A DNA stretch of 38,047 nt from Paenibacillus kobensis NBRC 15729 (GTDB lineage: Bacteria > Bacillota > Bacilli > Paenibacillales > Paenibacillaceae). The DNA is taken from NCBI RefSeq assembly GCF_004000825.1, contig NZ_BILZ01000056.1, positions 1 to 38,047 of the forward strand, in the 5' to 3' direction. Positions within the stretch are counted from its first letter, which is position 1. The number at the start of each line of letters is the position of its first letter. Position numbers and translations under genes: made by a program. Under the pieces are notes generated by a model. The model was not told the DNA's origin, ran no database searches, and saw only the letters and a program-made list of their open reading frames with translations. Shown piece after piece: positions 16,725 through 25,262 of the stretch.

Positions 16725-16891
16725 CAGATACCTCAACGTGACTGTGACTGCGGCATTCCACACAGATACCTCAACGTGACTGTGACTGCGGCATTCCACC
16801 TGATACCTCAACGTGAGAGTCACGGCGGGCTTTCCACCAGATTCCTCAACGTGACTGTGACTGCGGTATTCCACCTGATACCTCAACGTGC
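16725..16891. repeat. Tandem array, five copies of a 37/38-bp unit
   Basis: Units start at 16725, 16763, 16800, 16838 and 16875, alternating 38, 37, 38 and 37 bp. The consensus begins (C)NGATACCTCAACGTG and continues ACTGTGACTGCGG and CATTCCAC. The first four are complete, the third is the most diverged and the fifth is cut after AACGTG. A decayed partial unit precedes the array. Copies are contiguous with no spacers. The rest of 16500-16724 has no recognisable gene. Confidence 0.9.
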
Positions 16892-16913
16892 GTGCATGTG
16901 CCGGCACATGCAC
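16892..16913. repeat. 22-bp perfect palindrome
   Basis: GTGCATGTGCC is followed at once by its exact reverse complement GGCACATGCAC, with no loop. It starts one base after the last copy of the 37/38-bp tandem array. Confidence 0.85.
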
Positions 16914-16972
16914 AGGGTGCTACCCGTCCGTCAGGCCGAAACTTGGCAGCAAAACAATCGAACAAACAACAA

Positions 16973-16995
16973 GGCGGCGCTCAATGAGCGCCGCC
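16973..16995 (-). terminator. Hairpin terminator downstream of the small acidic protein gene
   Basis: GGCGGCGCTC-AAT-GAGCGCCGCC is a perfect 10-bp stem, extended by AACAA/TTGTT-type pairing. The minus-strand tail is T-rich but interrupted (TTGTTGTTTG). Confidence 0.65.
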
Positions 16996-17026
16996 TCCTT
17001 GTTATATCCGGTCGAACAGTTGCCGT

Positions 17027-17314
17027 CTATTCGTCGTATTGCGCGTAGCCGTTGTCGAGCAAATACTGCATCTCCGTGTCGAGTATCGTCTCGACGGTCA
17101 GTTCGTCCAGCTTCACGTCGCGCTGCTTCAAAATGTAATCGACCAGTTCGTCGCTGTCGATGTCGACTTCGCCGTGCGCGTTCGTATGCGCTTTATCGAT
17201 AAACGCTTGCTCATACTTCAGTACCAGCCGTACCGTGTCCGCAGCGACTCTCGTCTTCTCGGCGAGATGCGCTACTAGTTCGTCTTCGTTAAAAACATCC
17301 TGTTCCTCGCTCAT
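17027..17314 (-). CDS. Small acidic conserved-type hypothetical protein
   Basis: 95 aa, strongly acidic, with AAGGAGG before the ATG. The first half (DELVAHLAEKTRVAADTVRL) looks like two helices of a helix-turn-helix-like unit. The second half alternates acidic and hydrophobic residues (DIDSDELVDYILKQRDVKLD) and ends LLDNGYAQYDE. It is probably cytoplasmic. I cannot name a function. It lies 87 bp downstream of the DUF445 gene on the same strand and could be co-transcribed with it. Confidence 0.7.
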   Translation of the reverse strand: MSEEQDVFNEDELVAHLAEKTRVAADTVRLVLKYEQAFIDKAHTNAHGEVDIDSDELVDYILKQRDVKLDELTVETILDTEMQYLLDNGYAQYDE

Positions 17315-17400
17315 CGAATGATGGCCTCCTTATTCGCTTCCTTGCCTTGCCTAGCTTCGGTCACATTGTAACACGACTTGCTGCCTAATCCAAAATTACC

Positions 17401-18639
17401 CTACAGCTGGAACAACGCCAGCACGATGCCGACGATAAACCCGCACAGCGCGCCGTTGACCCGAATCCACTGCAGGTCGTTGCCGACCTTGTTCTCGAGC
17501 ATGTTCACGAGCGCCGCGTCGTCCATTTGATCCAAATTGTCTTTCACCAGCTGCCCGATCCGGTAATGGTTCGTCTCGACCAGATGAATGGCGTAAGCCA
17601 GCAGCTTGTTCTCCCAGTTGACGATGCGCTCCGGGTCGCGGTTAAGCCCGCGGACAATCGTGGCGTACAGCTTGAACAATGCTTCGCCGCCTGTCTGCGC
17701 CTGCTCTTCCAGCTTCTCCAGCGCAAGCGAACGCAGCTCCTCCAGCCTTGCAAGCATGAACAGCTTGCCTTCGCCGCTCTGCACCATGCCGTGCAGCCGC
17801 TCTTGAATACGGCCGATTGCCTCCTCGTTCTCTGCGAATTGGAATAGCCGCACCCGAATTTCCCGCATGATGACATCGCGGTGAGGGCTGTCGTCGCTCT
17901 GCAAGCCGCGAATACCGGAAACGAGCATATTCTGAAGCATGCCGCCAATCTTGTCCTCATCCATAAAACCGGCGAACGCCTGAACCGCGAAACCCATGAA
18001 ACCGCCCATCTTCACTTCGGCGATCTTCTCGGCCGCGATCTTCCCGAGCAGTACGCGCGTCTCTGGCCGCTTCGACCAGCCGAGCGCCTCGCCCAGCACG
18101 TAATCGAGCGCCATCTCGTCATAGCCCTTCTCCATCGCTGTCGTCAGCAGCTTATCGGCAACAAGCTTCAGATCAGTGCGCTGCACTACGGACGCGACGG
18201 CGGACTGCGCAAGCTCCGCTGCCTTCTCAAGCGGAAGCTGCTGAACCATCGGGATCAGTTCCTCGATGAGCGCTGTCCGCACTTTCCTTCTCGCCGCCAG
18301 CTTCGTCAGCAGCCGGCCGGCCAGCTGGAGCAGCTTCAGCTTGCGCAGCCGGTTCTCGATGCTCTCCTTATTCAGCAGCTCATTCTCAAGCGCCGAGATG
18401 AGCGCACGGACGATTTTGTCCCGGTTGCGCAGCAGCAGCGACGTATGCGGAATCGGAATGCCCATCGGATGACGGAACAGCGCCGTAACCGCGAACCAGT
18501 CGGCGATGCCGCCGACAAGTCCTGCTTCGAAGCCGCCCTGTAGAATAAAGACGAACGTCGTCTCCGGCACAATTAACGTGACGATAAAGCCGCAAGCCAT
18601 AATGGCAAGCGACAGCACCGCCAAATAACGTGAATTCAT
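17401..18639 (-). CDS. DUF445 family membrane-anchored protein (YheB-like)
   Basis: 412 aa. It has a hydrophobic N-terminus (YLAVLSLAIMACGFIVTLIV), the conserved DUF445 segment GGFEAGLVGGIADWFAVTAL followed by FRHPMGIPIPHTSLL, a long charged helical middle, and a C-terminal transmembrane helix (GALCGFIVGIVLALFQL). Both membrane segments are intact and the length is normal. The family is widespread in Bacillota and has no established biochemical role. The start at 18639 has a GGGGG-type site, weaker than its neighbours. Confidence 0.88.
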   Translation of the reverse strand: MNSRYLAVLSLAIMACGFIVTLIVPETTFVFILQGGFEAGLVGGIADWFAVTALFRHPMGIPIPHTSLLLRNRDKIVRALISALENELLNKESIENRLRKLKLLQLAGRLLTKLAARRKVRTALIEELIPMVQQLPLEKAAELAQSAVASVVQRTDLKLVADKLLTTAMEKGYDEMALDYVLGEALGWSKRPETRVLLGKIAAEKIAEVKMGGFMGFAVQAFAGFMDEDKIGGMLQNMLVSGIRGLQSDDSPHRDVIMREIRVRLFQFAENEEAIGRIQERLHGMVQSGEGKLFMLARLEELRSLALEKLEEQAQTGGEALFKLYATIVRGLNRDPERIVNWENKLLAYAIHLVETNHYRIGQLVKDNLDQMDDAALVNMLENKVGNDLQWIRVNGALCGFIVGIVLALFQL

Positions 18640-18747
18640 GATGCGGACCCCCTATAAGTACTAACTGGTTAGATGAATATGGAAGTAATACGTTCGTACA
18701 AATCATAACGTTGCCAGACCTGCAATGTAAACCGTCTAGCGGACGGC

Positions 18748-18782
18748 AAAAAGACGTTTTGGGACAATTTTCCCCAAAACGC
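18748..18782 (-). terminator. Rho-independent terminator of the lipoprotein gene
   Basis: GCGTTTTGGGG...CCCAAAACGTC on the minus strand is followed by TTTTT, about 20 bp after the lipoprotein stop. Confidence 0.88.
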
Positions 18783-18802
18783 CTGTCTTCCATGCGCGAT
18801 CA

Positions 18803-19420
18803 TTATGGATTAACGGTGAACGTTACTTTATCTCCTTCAATCTTGTAATCCTGCTTCTTCCCGCCTAATTCCGTATAGAAATCGGCGTAACCCGTCGCTT
18901 CATATTGGCCAGGCGGAAAACCGTTCTTATTAAGCTCGTTCAGAAAATTGATATACGCCTTACTGTCTTTCTCTGAATAGCCGCCTCCGCCGTTGTACAC
19001 TTTCTTGAATGGCACGCCGGGCTTGAGCACCGTCGTGATTAGCGGCTGGTCCATCATGTAGCCGACATCATAATTGTGCATCGTCTCCTTGAGGAAGAAA
19101 AAGAACGGCGATGCCGCATGATAGATCGTCATTTCGTCCTGATCTCCAACATACTCCAGTTCAGCCGACAGCGTCGGCTTGCCGCCTGTCTCTTCGGCTG
19201 GCTGCTCGACGATCAGCCTATAAACGAAATCGCCCTGCTTCGTCTCGCTGACGCGGGATTCACGCTCAATCTTAGGCTGTTCCTTAGGCTGTTCCTTAGG
19301 CTGTTCCTTCGTCTTCCCATCTCCGCAGCCAGCAAGCGCAGCCATGAATACCAACACTATACTCAACATCAGCAGACCCGTTCTGAACGGACGGTCCGCG
19401 CTTGTAAGCTTCTTAACCCC
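18803..19420 (-). CDS. Secreted lipoprotein of unknown function
   Basis: 205 aa from the ATG at 19420; an upstream ATG at 19441 is in frame, and a GGGGGTG stretch favours the inner start. A lipoprotein signal peptide ends in the lipobox ALAGC (C33), so the mature protein should be anchored to the outer face of the membrane. The cysteine is followed by a KEQPK-repeat linker encoded by three exact 12-bp repeats. The rest is a beta-rich domain (about residues 60-205) including FVYRLIVEQPAEE and PPGQYEATGYADFYTE. This is loosely like immunoglobulin-like or BsuPI-type secreted domains, which I do not assert. Monocistronic. Confidence 0.75.
   Translation of the reverse strand, partial: GVKKLTSADRPFRTGLLMLSIVLVFMAALAGCGDGKTKEQPKEQPKEQPKIERESRVSETKQGDFVYRLIVEQPAEETGGKPTLSAELEYVGDQDEMTIYHAASPFFFFLKETMHNYDVGYMMDQPLITTVLKPGVPFKKVYNGGGGYSEKDSKAYINFLNELNKNGFPPGQYEATGYADFYTELGGKKQDYKIEGDKVTFTVNP
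19274..19309. repeat. Three exact 12-bp tandem repeats inside the lipoprotein gene
   Basis: AGGCTGTTCCTT occurs three times head to tail, encoding the KEQP linker units in frame. Copy-number changes would alter linker length without a frameshift. Confidence 0.85.
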
Positions 19421-19586
19421 CATCTCATGCACCCCCGCCATCTATGACGCGCCGAGCGGCATACAAAGTTGCACCCTATAAGGAAAAGAGCAATACATAT
19501 CCCGCTCTCGTCTCCTTCATCCTATCAGCACGGCATCGCTGTAGACACCTGTAACCAAGAGCCTTTTAGCGCCGATACGCAAATCA

Positions 19587-19625
19587 AAGGCTGCAGCCAT
19601 CATCCAAGATGACGGCTGCAGCCTT
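19587..19625 (-). terminator. Terminator downstream of the sugar-binding protein gene
   Basis: An 18-bp stem with one mismatch (AAGGCTGCAGCC.TCATC / GATGA.GGCTGCAGCCTT), loop CAA, with a T-rich tail on the minus strand. Confidence 0.8.
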
Positions 19626-19636
19626 ATAGCGAAATC

Positions 19637-21115
19637 CTATTTTACTTCAATTTTGTCGTAGAACTTCTCTTGCATGATCTTCGCTGCTTCGTCGAGCTTC
19701 GCCTTATGGTCGACGCCTTTCTTCGAGAACACTTGCTGAACGACGTTCGTCATCTCCGCATAGTAGTCCTGCGTATTGTACTGCGCTTCCGGCTGACCGT
19801 CGAGCAGTGCGTTCGATTCCGCTGCGTATTTGTACACGTTGTCGTACTTGTTGAAGATCGCATTCGCTTTCTTGCCGTAGTCGGAGTCTTCTTTGAAGTA
19901 GTTCATTTGCGGCGGAATGAAATATTTTCCTTCTGCTTTCCGTGCTTGAATGTCCTTCTCGACCGAAACGAGCCAGTCGTCCGTGAAGTAATCGAACGTG
20001 ATATAACGGAATGCCATTTCTTGCTCTTCTTTCGACGCATTCGGATTGATAACGAGATAGTCGCCGCCGAGGATGCCGTAATGCTTGCCGCCTGCTTCTG
20101 CAGCTGGCATTGGATACGTCAGCACGTCTTCCGGCTTCATGCCGCCTTGGTTAAGCGCTTGCTCGAGCGGACCTTCTGCGCCGGCGACGACCATTGCCGT
20201 ACGGCCTTGCGAGAATGCGCCGACCGCGTCGCCCCATCCGAGCGCCCAGTCTTTCGGAATCGCGTTCGCGTCCCAACGAAGCTGCTCATACAGCTGCAGC
20301 GCTTTCACGCCTGCCTCAGAGTTGAATGCCGCCTTTACTTTGCCGCCTTCGGTATTGATGATTTGGCCGCCTGCTTCGAACAGAAAGTTCGTCCAGTTCC
20401 AGCCGGATTCGTTGCCTTTGCCCATGAGTGCGATGCCCGAGACGCCTTTGCCTGGGTCTGCAGCAGCTTTCGCCGTTTTCAACATGTCATCCCAAGTCCA
20501 GTCATACGACGGAATGGCTACGTTTTTCGCATCAAGAAGCTTCTTGTTGACGACCGTACTCGTCGAGTAACCTTTTTGCACGACGCCGTACACTTTGCCG
20601 TCGATAATGAATTGATTTTGCAGCGTCGGGTTGATTTGATCCTTGAACTCGTATTTGTTCCACAAGTCCGTGATATCTGCCGCCCAGCCGCGCTCGATCA
20701 GGAACTTCGCTTCCGTTGCGAACGTGTTGAAGAATGTAGGCGCTTCGTTCGCTGCCATCTTAACGCCGATTTCGTTCACGTTATAATGCCAGTCGCTTTT
20801 CTCGATCGTAACGTTCGGATATTTCTCGTTAAAGCGGCGGATTTTGTCATCCTCCAGCTTGCGGTTCTCCACTTGGTCAGGAAGCGGATAATAGATGCTG
20901 ATCGTAATTTTTTTGTTCAGCAGCTCATCCTCTGCGCTTGGCTGAGCCGTCGCATCGGTCTTCGTGCCTTCATCCGTTGTCGTTGCCGTTTCCGTCTTCG
21001 TTGGTTCAGTATTCGCAGTATCTTTCGTATTGTCCTTGTCGCCGCCTCCGCTGCAAGCTGCGAGCATCGTAGCGGACAGTGCAAGAACGGCTGTCGCTGT
21101 CATTAACTTTCGCAT
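19637..21115 (-). CDS. Extracellular sugar-binding lipoprotein of an ABC transporter
   Basis: 492 aa, with AAAAGGGGAG before the ATG. The lipobox is MLAAC (C21), followed by a Thr/Asp/Glu-rich linker to about residue 65. The body has the family-1 solute-binding pattern: NKKITISIYYPLP, FNEKYPNVTIEKSDWHYN, GWAADITDLW, and late GRTAMVVAGAEGPLEQAL. It delivers a sugar or oligosaccharide to the permease pair encoded upstream on the same strand. The CUT1 class is indicated by the permeases; the exact sugar cannot be deduced. It is the last gene of the transport operon and ends at its own terminator. A 156-bp gap with small dyads (for example CGCAC-GAT-GTGCG near 21180) separates it from the permease genes and might give it separate or enhanced expression. 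Confidence 0.9.
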   Translation of the reverse strand: MRKLMTATAVLALSATMLAACSGGGDKDNTKDTANTEPTKTETATTTDEGTKTDATAQPSAEDELLNKKITISIYYPLPDQVENRKLEDDKIRRFNEKYPNVTIEKSDWHYNVNEIGVKMAANEAPTFFNTFATEAKFLIERGWAADITDLWNKYEFKDQINPTLQNQFIIDGKVYGVVQKGYSTSTVVNKKLLDAKNVAIPSYDWTWDDMLKTAKAAADPGKGVSGIALMGKGNESGWNWTNFLFEAGGQIINTEGGKVKAAFNSEAGVKALQLYEQLRWDANAIPKDWALGWGDAVGAFSQGRTAMVVAGAEGPLEQALNQGGMKPEDVLTYPMPAAEAGGKHYGILGGDYLVINPNASKEEQEMAFRYITFDYFTDDWLVSVEKDIQARKAEGKYFIPPQMNYFKEDSDYGKKANAIFNKYDNVYKYAAESNALLDGQPEAQYNTQDYYAEMTNVVQQVFSKKGVDHKAKLDEAAKIMQEKFYDKIEVK

Positions 21116-21271
21116 GCATACTCCCCTTTTCTGTACACAAGGTATTGGTTACAGGCTAATCATATCTCTGCTAAGCCATTCGCACGATGTGCGTCCCTAT
21201 GACGATTGTGTGCGCTTCTACGCACTGTTGTCAGAATAGAATGAATGTTCCGACTCCTTTGCAATAGTCCA

Positions 21272-22147
21272 TTAGCCCTTGACGCCGCCCAAATGCAAGC
21301 CTCTCATAATGAACCGCTGAAGCGTTAGGAATACGATGATCGGCGGCAGCATGACCATGAACAGAATCGCGAACCGGATGTTCAGGTTAAGTCCTCTGGC
21401 GCTGATGACATACTTATAAATTGCGGTCGCCAGCGGATATTTGTGATCGCTGTGCATGACGAGCGAAGGCCAGAACCAGTCGTTCCATGCGGTCGAGAAA
21501 ATGAATATCGCCAGCGTCGAAATGATTGGGACCGACAGCGGAACCGCGAGTTGACCGAAGCAGCGAAGCTCCGATGCACCGTCAATCCGCGCTGCCTCGA
21601 ACATTTCTTGATGCAAGCTGTCGAAAAAGTTTTTGAGCAACAGCAGGTTGAACGCGCTTGCGCCGGCCGGCAACCAGAACGCTGCGAACGTGTTCACAAG
21701 ACCGAGATCCTTCAAGTTCAAGAAGTTCGGGATCAAGTACGTTGTCGGCGGAATGAACAGCGTGATCAGGAAGAACATGCTGATGACTTTCGACTTCGGC
21801 ACATTCATTTTGGATAAACTGAACGCTGCCATACCGAGAACGACGATCGTGACGACAAGATTGCCGACGAAGATCGCCAGCGTGTTGCGCAGGAACAACG
21901 GCAGATCGAGGAAGTTCCAGCCTTCCTTAAAATTGCCCCATTGCCACCCGTGCTCCGGAATGAAAGTCGGCGGGAACGAGTTGACCTCCGTGTTCGTCTT
22001 GAGCGAGTTGAACATCGCGACGAGAATCGGATACAGCATCGAGCATGCCATTATTAAGACAACCAAATAAATAATACCGTATGTGAGCCGATTCACCGGC
22101 TTACGGTGGTCGTAACGGGACATAATACCGCGTTCTTCGTGTTTCAT
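21272..22147 (-). CDS. Carbohydrate ABC transporter permease, MalG type
   Basis: 291 aa with six transmembrane helices and the permease EAA loop EAARIDGASELRCFGQLAVP, which contacts the ATPase. The C-terminus LGGVKG is the usual MalG-type ending. It begins one base after the stop of the MalF-type gene, with the Shine-Dalgarno sequence inside the end of that gene, so the two are translationally coupled. No ATPase gene is present nearby; CUT1 systems of this kind in Bacillota often share an MsmX-like ATPase encoded elsewhere. Confidence 0.92.
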   Translation of the reverse strand: MKHEERGIMSRYDHRKPVNRLTYGIIYLVVLIMACSMLYPILVAMFNSLKTNTEVNSFPPTFIPEHGWQWGNFKEGWNFLDLPLFLRNTLAIFVGNLVVTIVVLGMAAFSLSKMNVPKSKVISMFFLITLFIPPTTYLIPNFLNLKDLGLVNTFAAFWLPAGASAFNLLLLKNFFDSLHQEMFEAARIDGASELRCFGQLAVPLSVPIISTLAIFIFSTAWNDWFWPSLVMHSDHKYPLATAIYKYVISARGLNLNIRFAILFMVMLPPIIVFLTLQRFIMRGLHLGGVKG

Positions 22148-22148
22148 A

Positions 22149-23078
22149 CTAGTTGTCCCCCTTGCTCTGCAGCCGGAACTGGATGACGGCGAGCACGCTG
22201 AGCACCATGAACATCAGAACGCCCATCGCGGATGCTACGCCCAGCTCAAGTCTCGTGGTCGCGTATTTCACAATTAACAGTGAGTAAGTGAGTGTCGCGT
22301 TCATCGGTCCTCCGTCCAGCATGGCAAGCTGGGCCTGGAAGCCTTGCGAAGTGCCGATCAATTGCAGCAGCAGCATGAGCACGATCAGCCCTTTGACCGA
22401 TGGAAGCGTAATATGGCGGATACGCATCCATACGCCAGCGCCGTCGATCTCTGCCGCTTCGTACCAGTCGCGAGGGATGCTGAGTACGGCTGCGAGGTAG
22501 AGCAGCATCGCGCTGCCGAACTGCTGCCACGTCTCCATGAAGACGATCGAGATCATGGACCATTTCGTATCCGTCATGAAGGCGATGCCTTCTCCTCCGA
22601 AAACCTTCGTAATGCCGGCGTTGATCGGACCTACCGAATCATAGAACCAGCGCCACAGTCCGTACAAGACGACGACCGGGATAACGTTCGGCAAGTAAGC
22701 CGCCACCCGGAAGAATCCTTGGAACCGGCGGATCTCCGAGATTGCGATCGAGAATACGATCGGCACCCAGAAGCCCATGACGAGAGCGAGCCCCATGTAA
22801 TACAGCGTGTTGCGGATGGACTTGCCGACGTCTGGATCATCGAATACGGTCTTATAGTTGTCCCAGCCGACGAACGTGTTGCCTTTGACGAAATCGATGT
22901 GATAGAAGCTGTACACGAAACCTTTGATGATAGGCAGCCATAGAAAAATGGCGAAAAGAAGAAGGGCGGGCAGCAGAAACAGATAGCCCCAAAGATGCTT
23001 CTTCAGGATCTGCACGATGCCCGTCCTTCTCGTCTGGTTCGATTCCGACGGCTGAATCGGAAGTGCTGATTGGTTCAT
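22149..23078 (-). CDS. Sugar ABC transporter permease, MalF type
   Basis: 309 aa from the ATG at 23078, with GAGGGGACAACG immediately upstream; the longer frame from 23144 has no site. There are six transmembrane helices (first: LWGYLFLLPALLLFAIFLWL) and the EAA loop YEAAEIDGAGVWMRIRHITL with PSVKG. It pairs with the MalG-type permease. It is the first transport gene after the response-regulator gene; the 97-bp gap has no terminator-like hairpin, so read-through from the regulator is plausible. Confidence 0.92.
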   Translation of the reverse strand: MNQSALPIQPSESNQTRRTGIVQILKKHLWGYLFLLPALLLFAIFLWLPIIKGFVYSFYHIDFVKGNTFVGWDNYKTVFDDPDVGKSIRNTLYYMGLALVMGFWVPIVFSIAISEIRRFQGFFRVAAYLPNVIPVVVLYGLWRWFYDSVGPINAGITKVFGGEGIAFMTDTKWSMISIVFMETWQQFGSAMLLYLAAVLSIPRDWYEAAEIDGAGVWMRIRHITLPSVKGLIVLMLLLQLIGTSQGFQAQLAMLDGGPMNATLTYSLLIVKYATTRLELGVASAMGVLMFMVLSVLAVIQFRLQSKGDN

Positions 23079-23175
23079 CGTTGTCCCCTCATTCCATTTA
23101 CGATAGATACCCTCTAATTGTAGAAGCCGTAGTGCTTTAAGCACAGGTGCGTATCTATCGGGATGATGAGCATTA

Positions 23176-24525
23176 TTACTTCTTCAGCTCGCTGGGACTC
23201 ATGCCGTAGTATTTTTTGAAAATTTTGCTGAAATGCTCCGGCGACTCATAACCGACCCGTTCGGCGATTTCATACCGGCGCATGTCGGTCTCAAGCAGCA
23301 GTCGGCGGCTTTCTTCCATTCTAAGCTTCATGACATACTCCCATAGATTCATGCCGATCGTCTTCTTGAACAAGTAGCTGAGGTAATTCGGCGAAACATG
23401 GTTATGCTGCGCGACTTCGTGCAGCGTCAGCCCTTTCTGGGCATAATGTTCGTCGATGTAAGCCTTCGCACGCTCAGCGATCCGGTTATGCTGCGCGCGC
23501 AGCTCATCCTCGGACGGCTCCTCTTTCGTATATAAGCTTTCATGGAAATCTCCATAATAGAACACATCATGATCCGGATGCCGTTCGTGCCAGCGCAGCG
23601 CTTGCAGCGCTTGATCATTCAGCAGCGGCAGATTGTCCAGCCCCTGCATAATCTGGCTGATGCCGACGGCGGAGCTGAGTCCGAGATAGCGCCGGACACT
23701 TCGATGAAGGCTGCGTCCGAGCATATCGAGACGCTCGAGCTTGCTCTCCGAAGTCTGCGCATTATCGTAGGACGATTCGTCCCACTGCATAATGATGCTG
23801 ATCTGCTGATCGCCGGTGTACGAGACGACCGCGTCTCTATCCGACTCCAGCAGCTCGGAGACAATATTAAGCGCTCCATAACGCAGCAGCACCGCATCGC
23901 GTTCCGACAGCTTGCGCTGTTCGGCGGCGTTGTCGTGAAGCAGCAATTGCAGCTTCATGACCGCGTAGTACGGACCGTCCAGACGAACGCCGAGCTTCTG
24001 CAGCCGCTCGGCTGCAGGCTGCTGTGTACCGTTGCTAGACGTCACCGTTGTGAGCAGTTCGTTGATGAGCTTCGTCTGTGCATCCGACAGCTCCTCCATC
24101 CGGAACCGGTCATGCAGCGTCTCCATCGCCTCTTCCTGTGTCTTCGCCCGCTTCTCCAGCTTCAGCAGCACGTTGCGGACCGAGTCGAGCAACTGCGCGC
24201 CGTCCAATGGCTTAATCAGATAGTCCTTGGCGCCGAGCCTCATAGCCAATTGAGCATATTGAAACGTCTCGTGGGCAGAGATGACGATAGTCTGTATCCA
24301 CGGACGAATTAACTTCGCTTGGTGCATGAGCTCTATCCCGCTCATTGCACCCATTTGAATGTCGGTGATGAGCAGATCTATTTCTTCCATACGGATATAA
24401 TCGAGCGCCTCATATCCGTTATGAGCTACATACAAGCCCTCGATGCCGATGCCCGAGGACGCCAGAAGGCTGCTGAGCCCTTGCCCGATCAACGGCTCGT
24501 CGTCGACGATTAGAATGCGGTGCAT
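23176..24525 (-). CDS. Response regulator with AraC-type DNA-binding domain (YesN-like)
   Basis: 449 aa. The ATG at 24525 is spaced 6 nt from AAGGAGG; a GTG two codons earlier is possible. Receiver domain (residues 1-120): acidic pocket D8/D9, phospho-acceptor D55 in LLITDIQMG, and K in DYLIKPLDG. The middle region of about 220 residues is poorly conserved, as usual. The C-terminal AraC/XylS domain has two helix-turn-helix units (GLTLHEVAQHNHVSPNYLSY; RRYEIAERVGYESPEHFSKI). It should be phosphorylated by the YesM-like kinase encoded just beyond the intervening secreted-protein gene and should activate the sugar transporter operon downstream. Confidence 0.93.
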   Translation of the reverse strand: MHRILIVDDEPLIGQGLSSLLASSGIGIEGLYVAHNGYEALDYIRMEEIDLLITDIQMGAMSGIELMHQAKLIRPWIQTIVISAHETFQYAQLAMRLGAKDYLIKPLDGAQLLDSVRNVLLKLEKRAKTQEEAMETLHDRFRMEELSDAQTKLINELLTTVTSSNGTQQPAAERLQKLGVRLDGPYYAVMKLQLLLHDNAAEQRKLSERDAVLLRYGALNIVSELLESDRDAVVSYTGDQQISIIMQWDESSYDNAQTSESKLERLDMLGRSLHRSVRRYLGLSSAVGISQIMQGLDNLPLLNDQALQALRWHERHPDHDVFYYGDFHESLYTKEEPSEDELRAQHNRIAERAKAYIDEHYAQKGLTLHEVAQHNHVSPNYLSYLFKKTIGMNLWEYVMKLRMEESRRLLLETDMRRYEIAERVGYESPEHFSKIFKKYYGMSPSELKK

Positions 24526-24768
24526 AGGCACCCTCCTTCACAATAAAAACTTTATATGAACCTTACATGAGATAGGCTGAATGAACGTTGCTTCCAGTAT
24601 TCTAGTGATTCATGTCCTATTTGGAAATTTTATCATTTTATAATTACGAATACTATTTTACCATTTTTATACTATATGGAGGATATCAATCTCATTTGTC
24701 AAATAGTGTATATCAAGGATCGATCCTACGTGAATTGGCCATTCACGAAATTTCGAATGAGGTGAATA

Positions 24769-25218
24769 ATGTTGAAGAAATGGATGAAAGCTACCGTTCT
24801 GACCGCCGCACTGTCTCTCGCCCTCGCCGCTCCGGCATTCGCGCTTCCGAAAAACTTGGACGTATACGAGCCGGGCAATGATCTCGAAACGACCGCTCCG
24901 TTCAATAACCAGAACGTCATTCTTTCTTGGATTCAACCAGGAGGAGATCTCGACTACTGGAGATTCGTCTCGCCGAAGACCGGTCTTCAAGAATTCGATT
25001 TCTTTCCTCCCAACGGCAAAAACTATGCGATCGGCGTATACGAGATTAACTCCGGCAATCCTATTGCTTACTCACAGTCCTATGGCAACTACACGTCCAT
25101 CTTCGCTAACTTGCAGGTTGGCAAAACCTATAAAATTCTAGTGTTCTCAGCCGACGGCTCTTCTGACGAGAACACGCAATATATCATTGCATCGCCTTAC
25201 CTTTTCCCTATTTCCTAA
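24769..25218 (+). CDS. Small secreted protein with PPC-like beta-sandwich
   Basis: 149 aa with GAGGTGA just before the ATG. A classic Sec signal peptide is present (MLKKWMKATVLTAALSLALA then APAFA), with cleavage expected after APAFA. The mature part (NLDVYEPGNDLETTAPFNN, GGDLDYWRFVSPKTG, FFPPNGKNYAIGVYE, LQVGKTYKILVFSADGSSDE) has the rhythm of bacterial pre-peptidase C-terminal (PPC) domains: an acidic, Asn/Asp-rich jelly roll often found on secreted enzymes. Here it stands alone without an enzyme. It sits on the opposite strand between the sensor kinase and response regulator genes. The upstream DNA 24540-24768 is AT-rich and carries small palindromes. Confidence 0.75.
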   Translation: MLKKWMKATVLTAALSLALAAPAFALPKNLDVYEPGNDLETTAPFNNQNVILSWIQPGGDLDYWRFVSPKTGLQEFDFFPPNGKNYAIGVYEINSGNPIAYSQSYGNYTSIFANLQVGKTYKILVFSADGSSDENTQYIIASPYLFPIS

Positions 25219-25227
25219 CCGGCAGCG

Positions 25228-25259
25228 GAAGCCAATCGCCCCTTCGGGCGGTTGGCTTC
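25228..25259 (+). terminator. Terminator of the secreted-protein gene
   Basis: GAAGCCAATCGCCC pairs with GGGCGGTTGGCTTC (14 bp, one wobble pair) around a 4-nt loop, followed by TTGTTA. It lies between convergent stops (25218 and 25263) and probably serves both genes. Confidence 0.75.
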
Positions 25260-25262
25260 TTG

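Noticed and set aside
16725-16891. CRISPR array
   Set aside because: The 37/38-bp units are contiguous and conserved along their whole length, with no unique spacers and no cas genes.
19670-21106. 478-codon plus-strand open frame opposite the sugar-binding protein
   Set aside because: Antisense shadow of a clearly recognisable lipoprotein gene, with Arg-, Phe- and Cys-rich nonsense composition.
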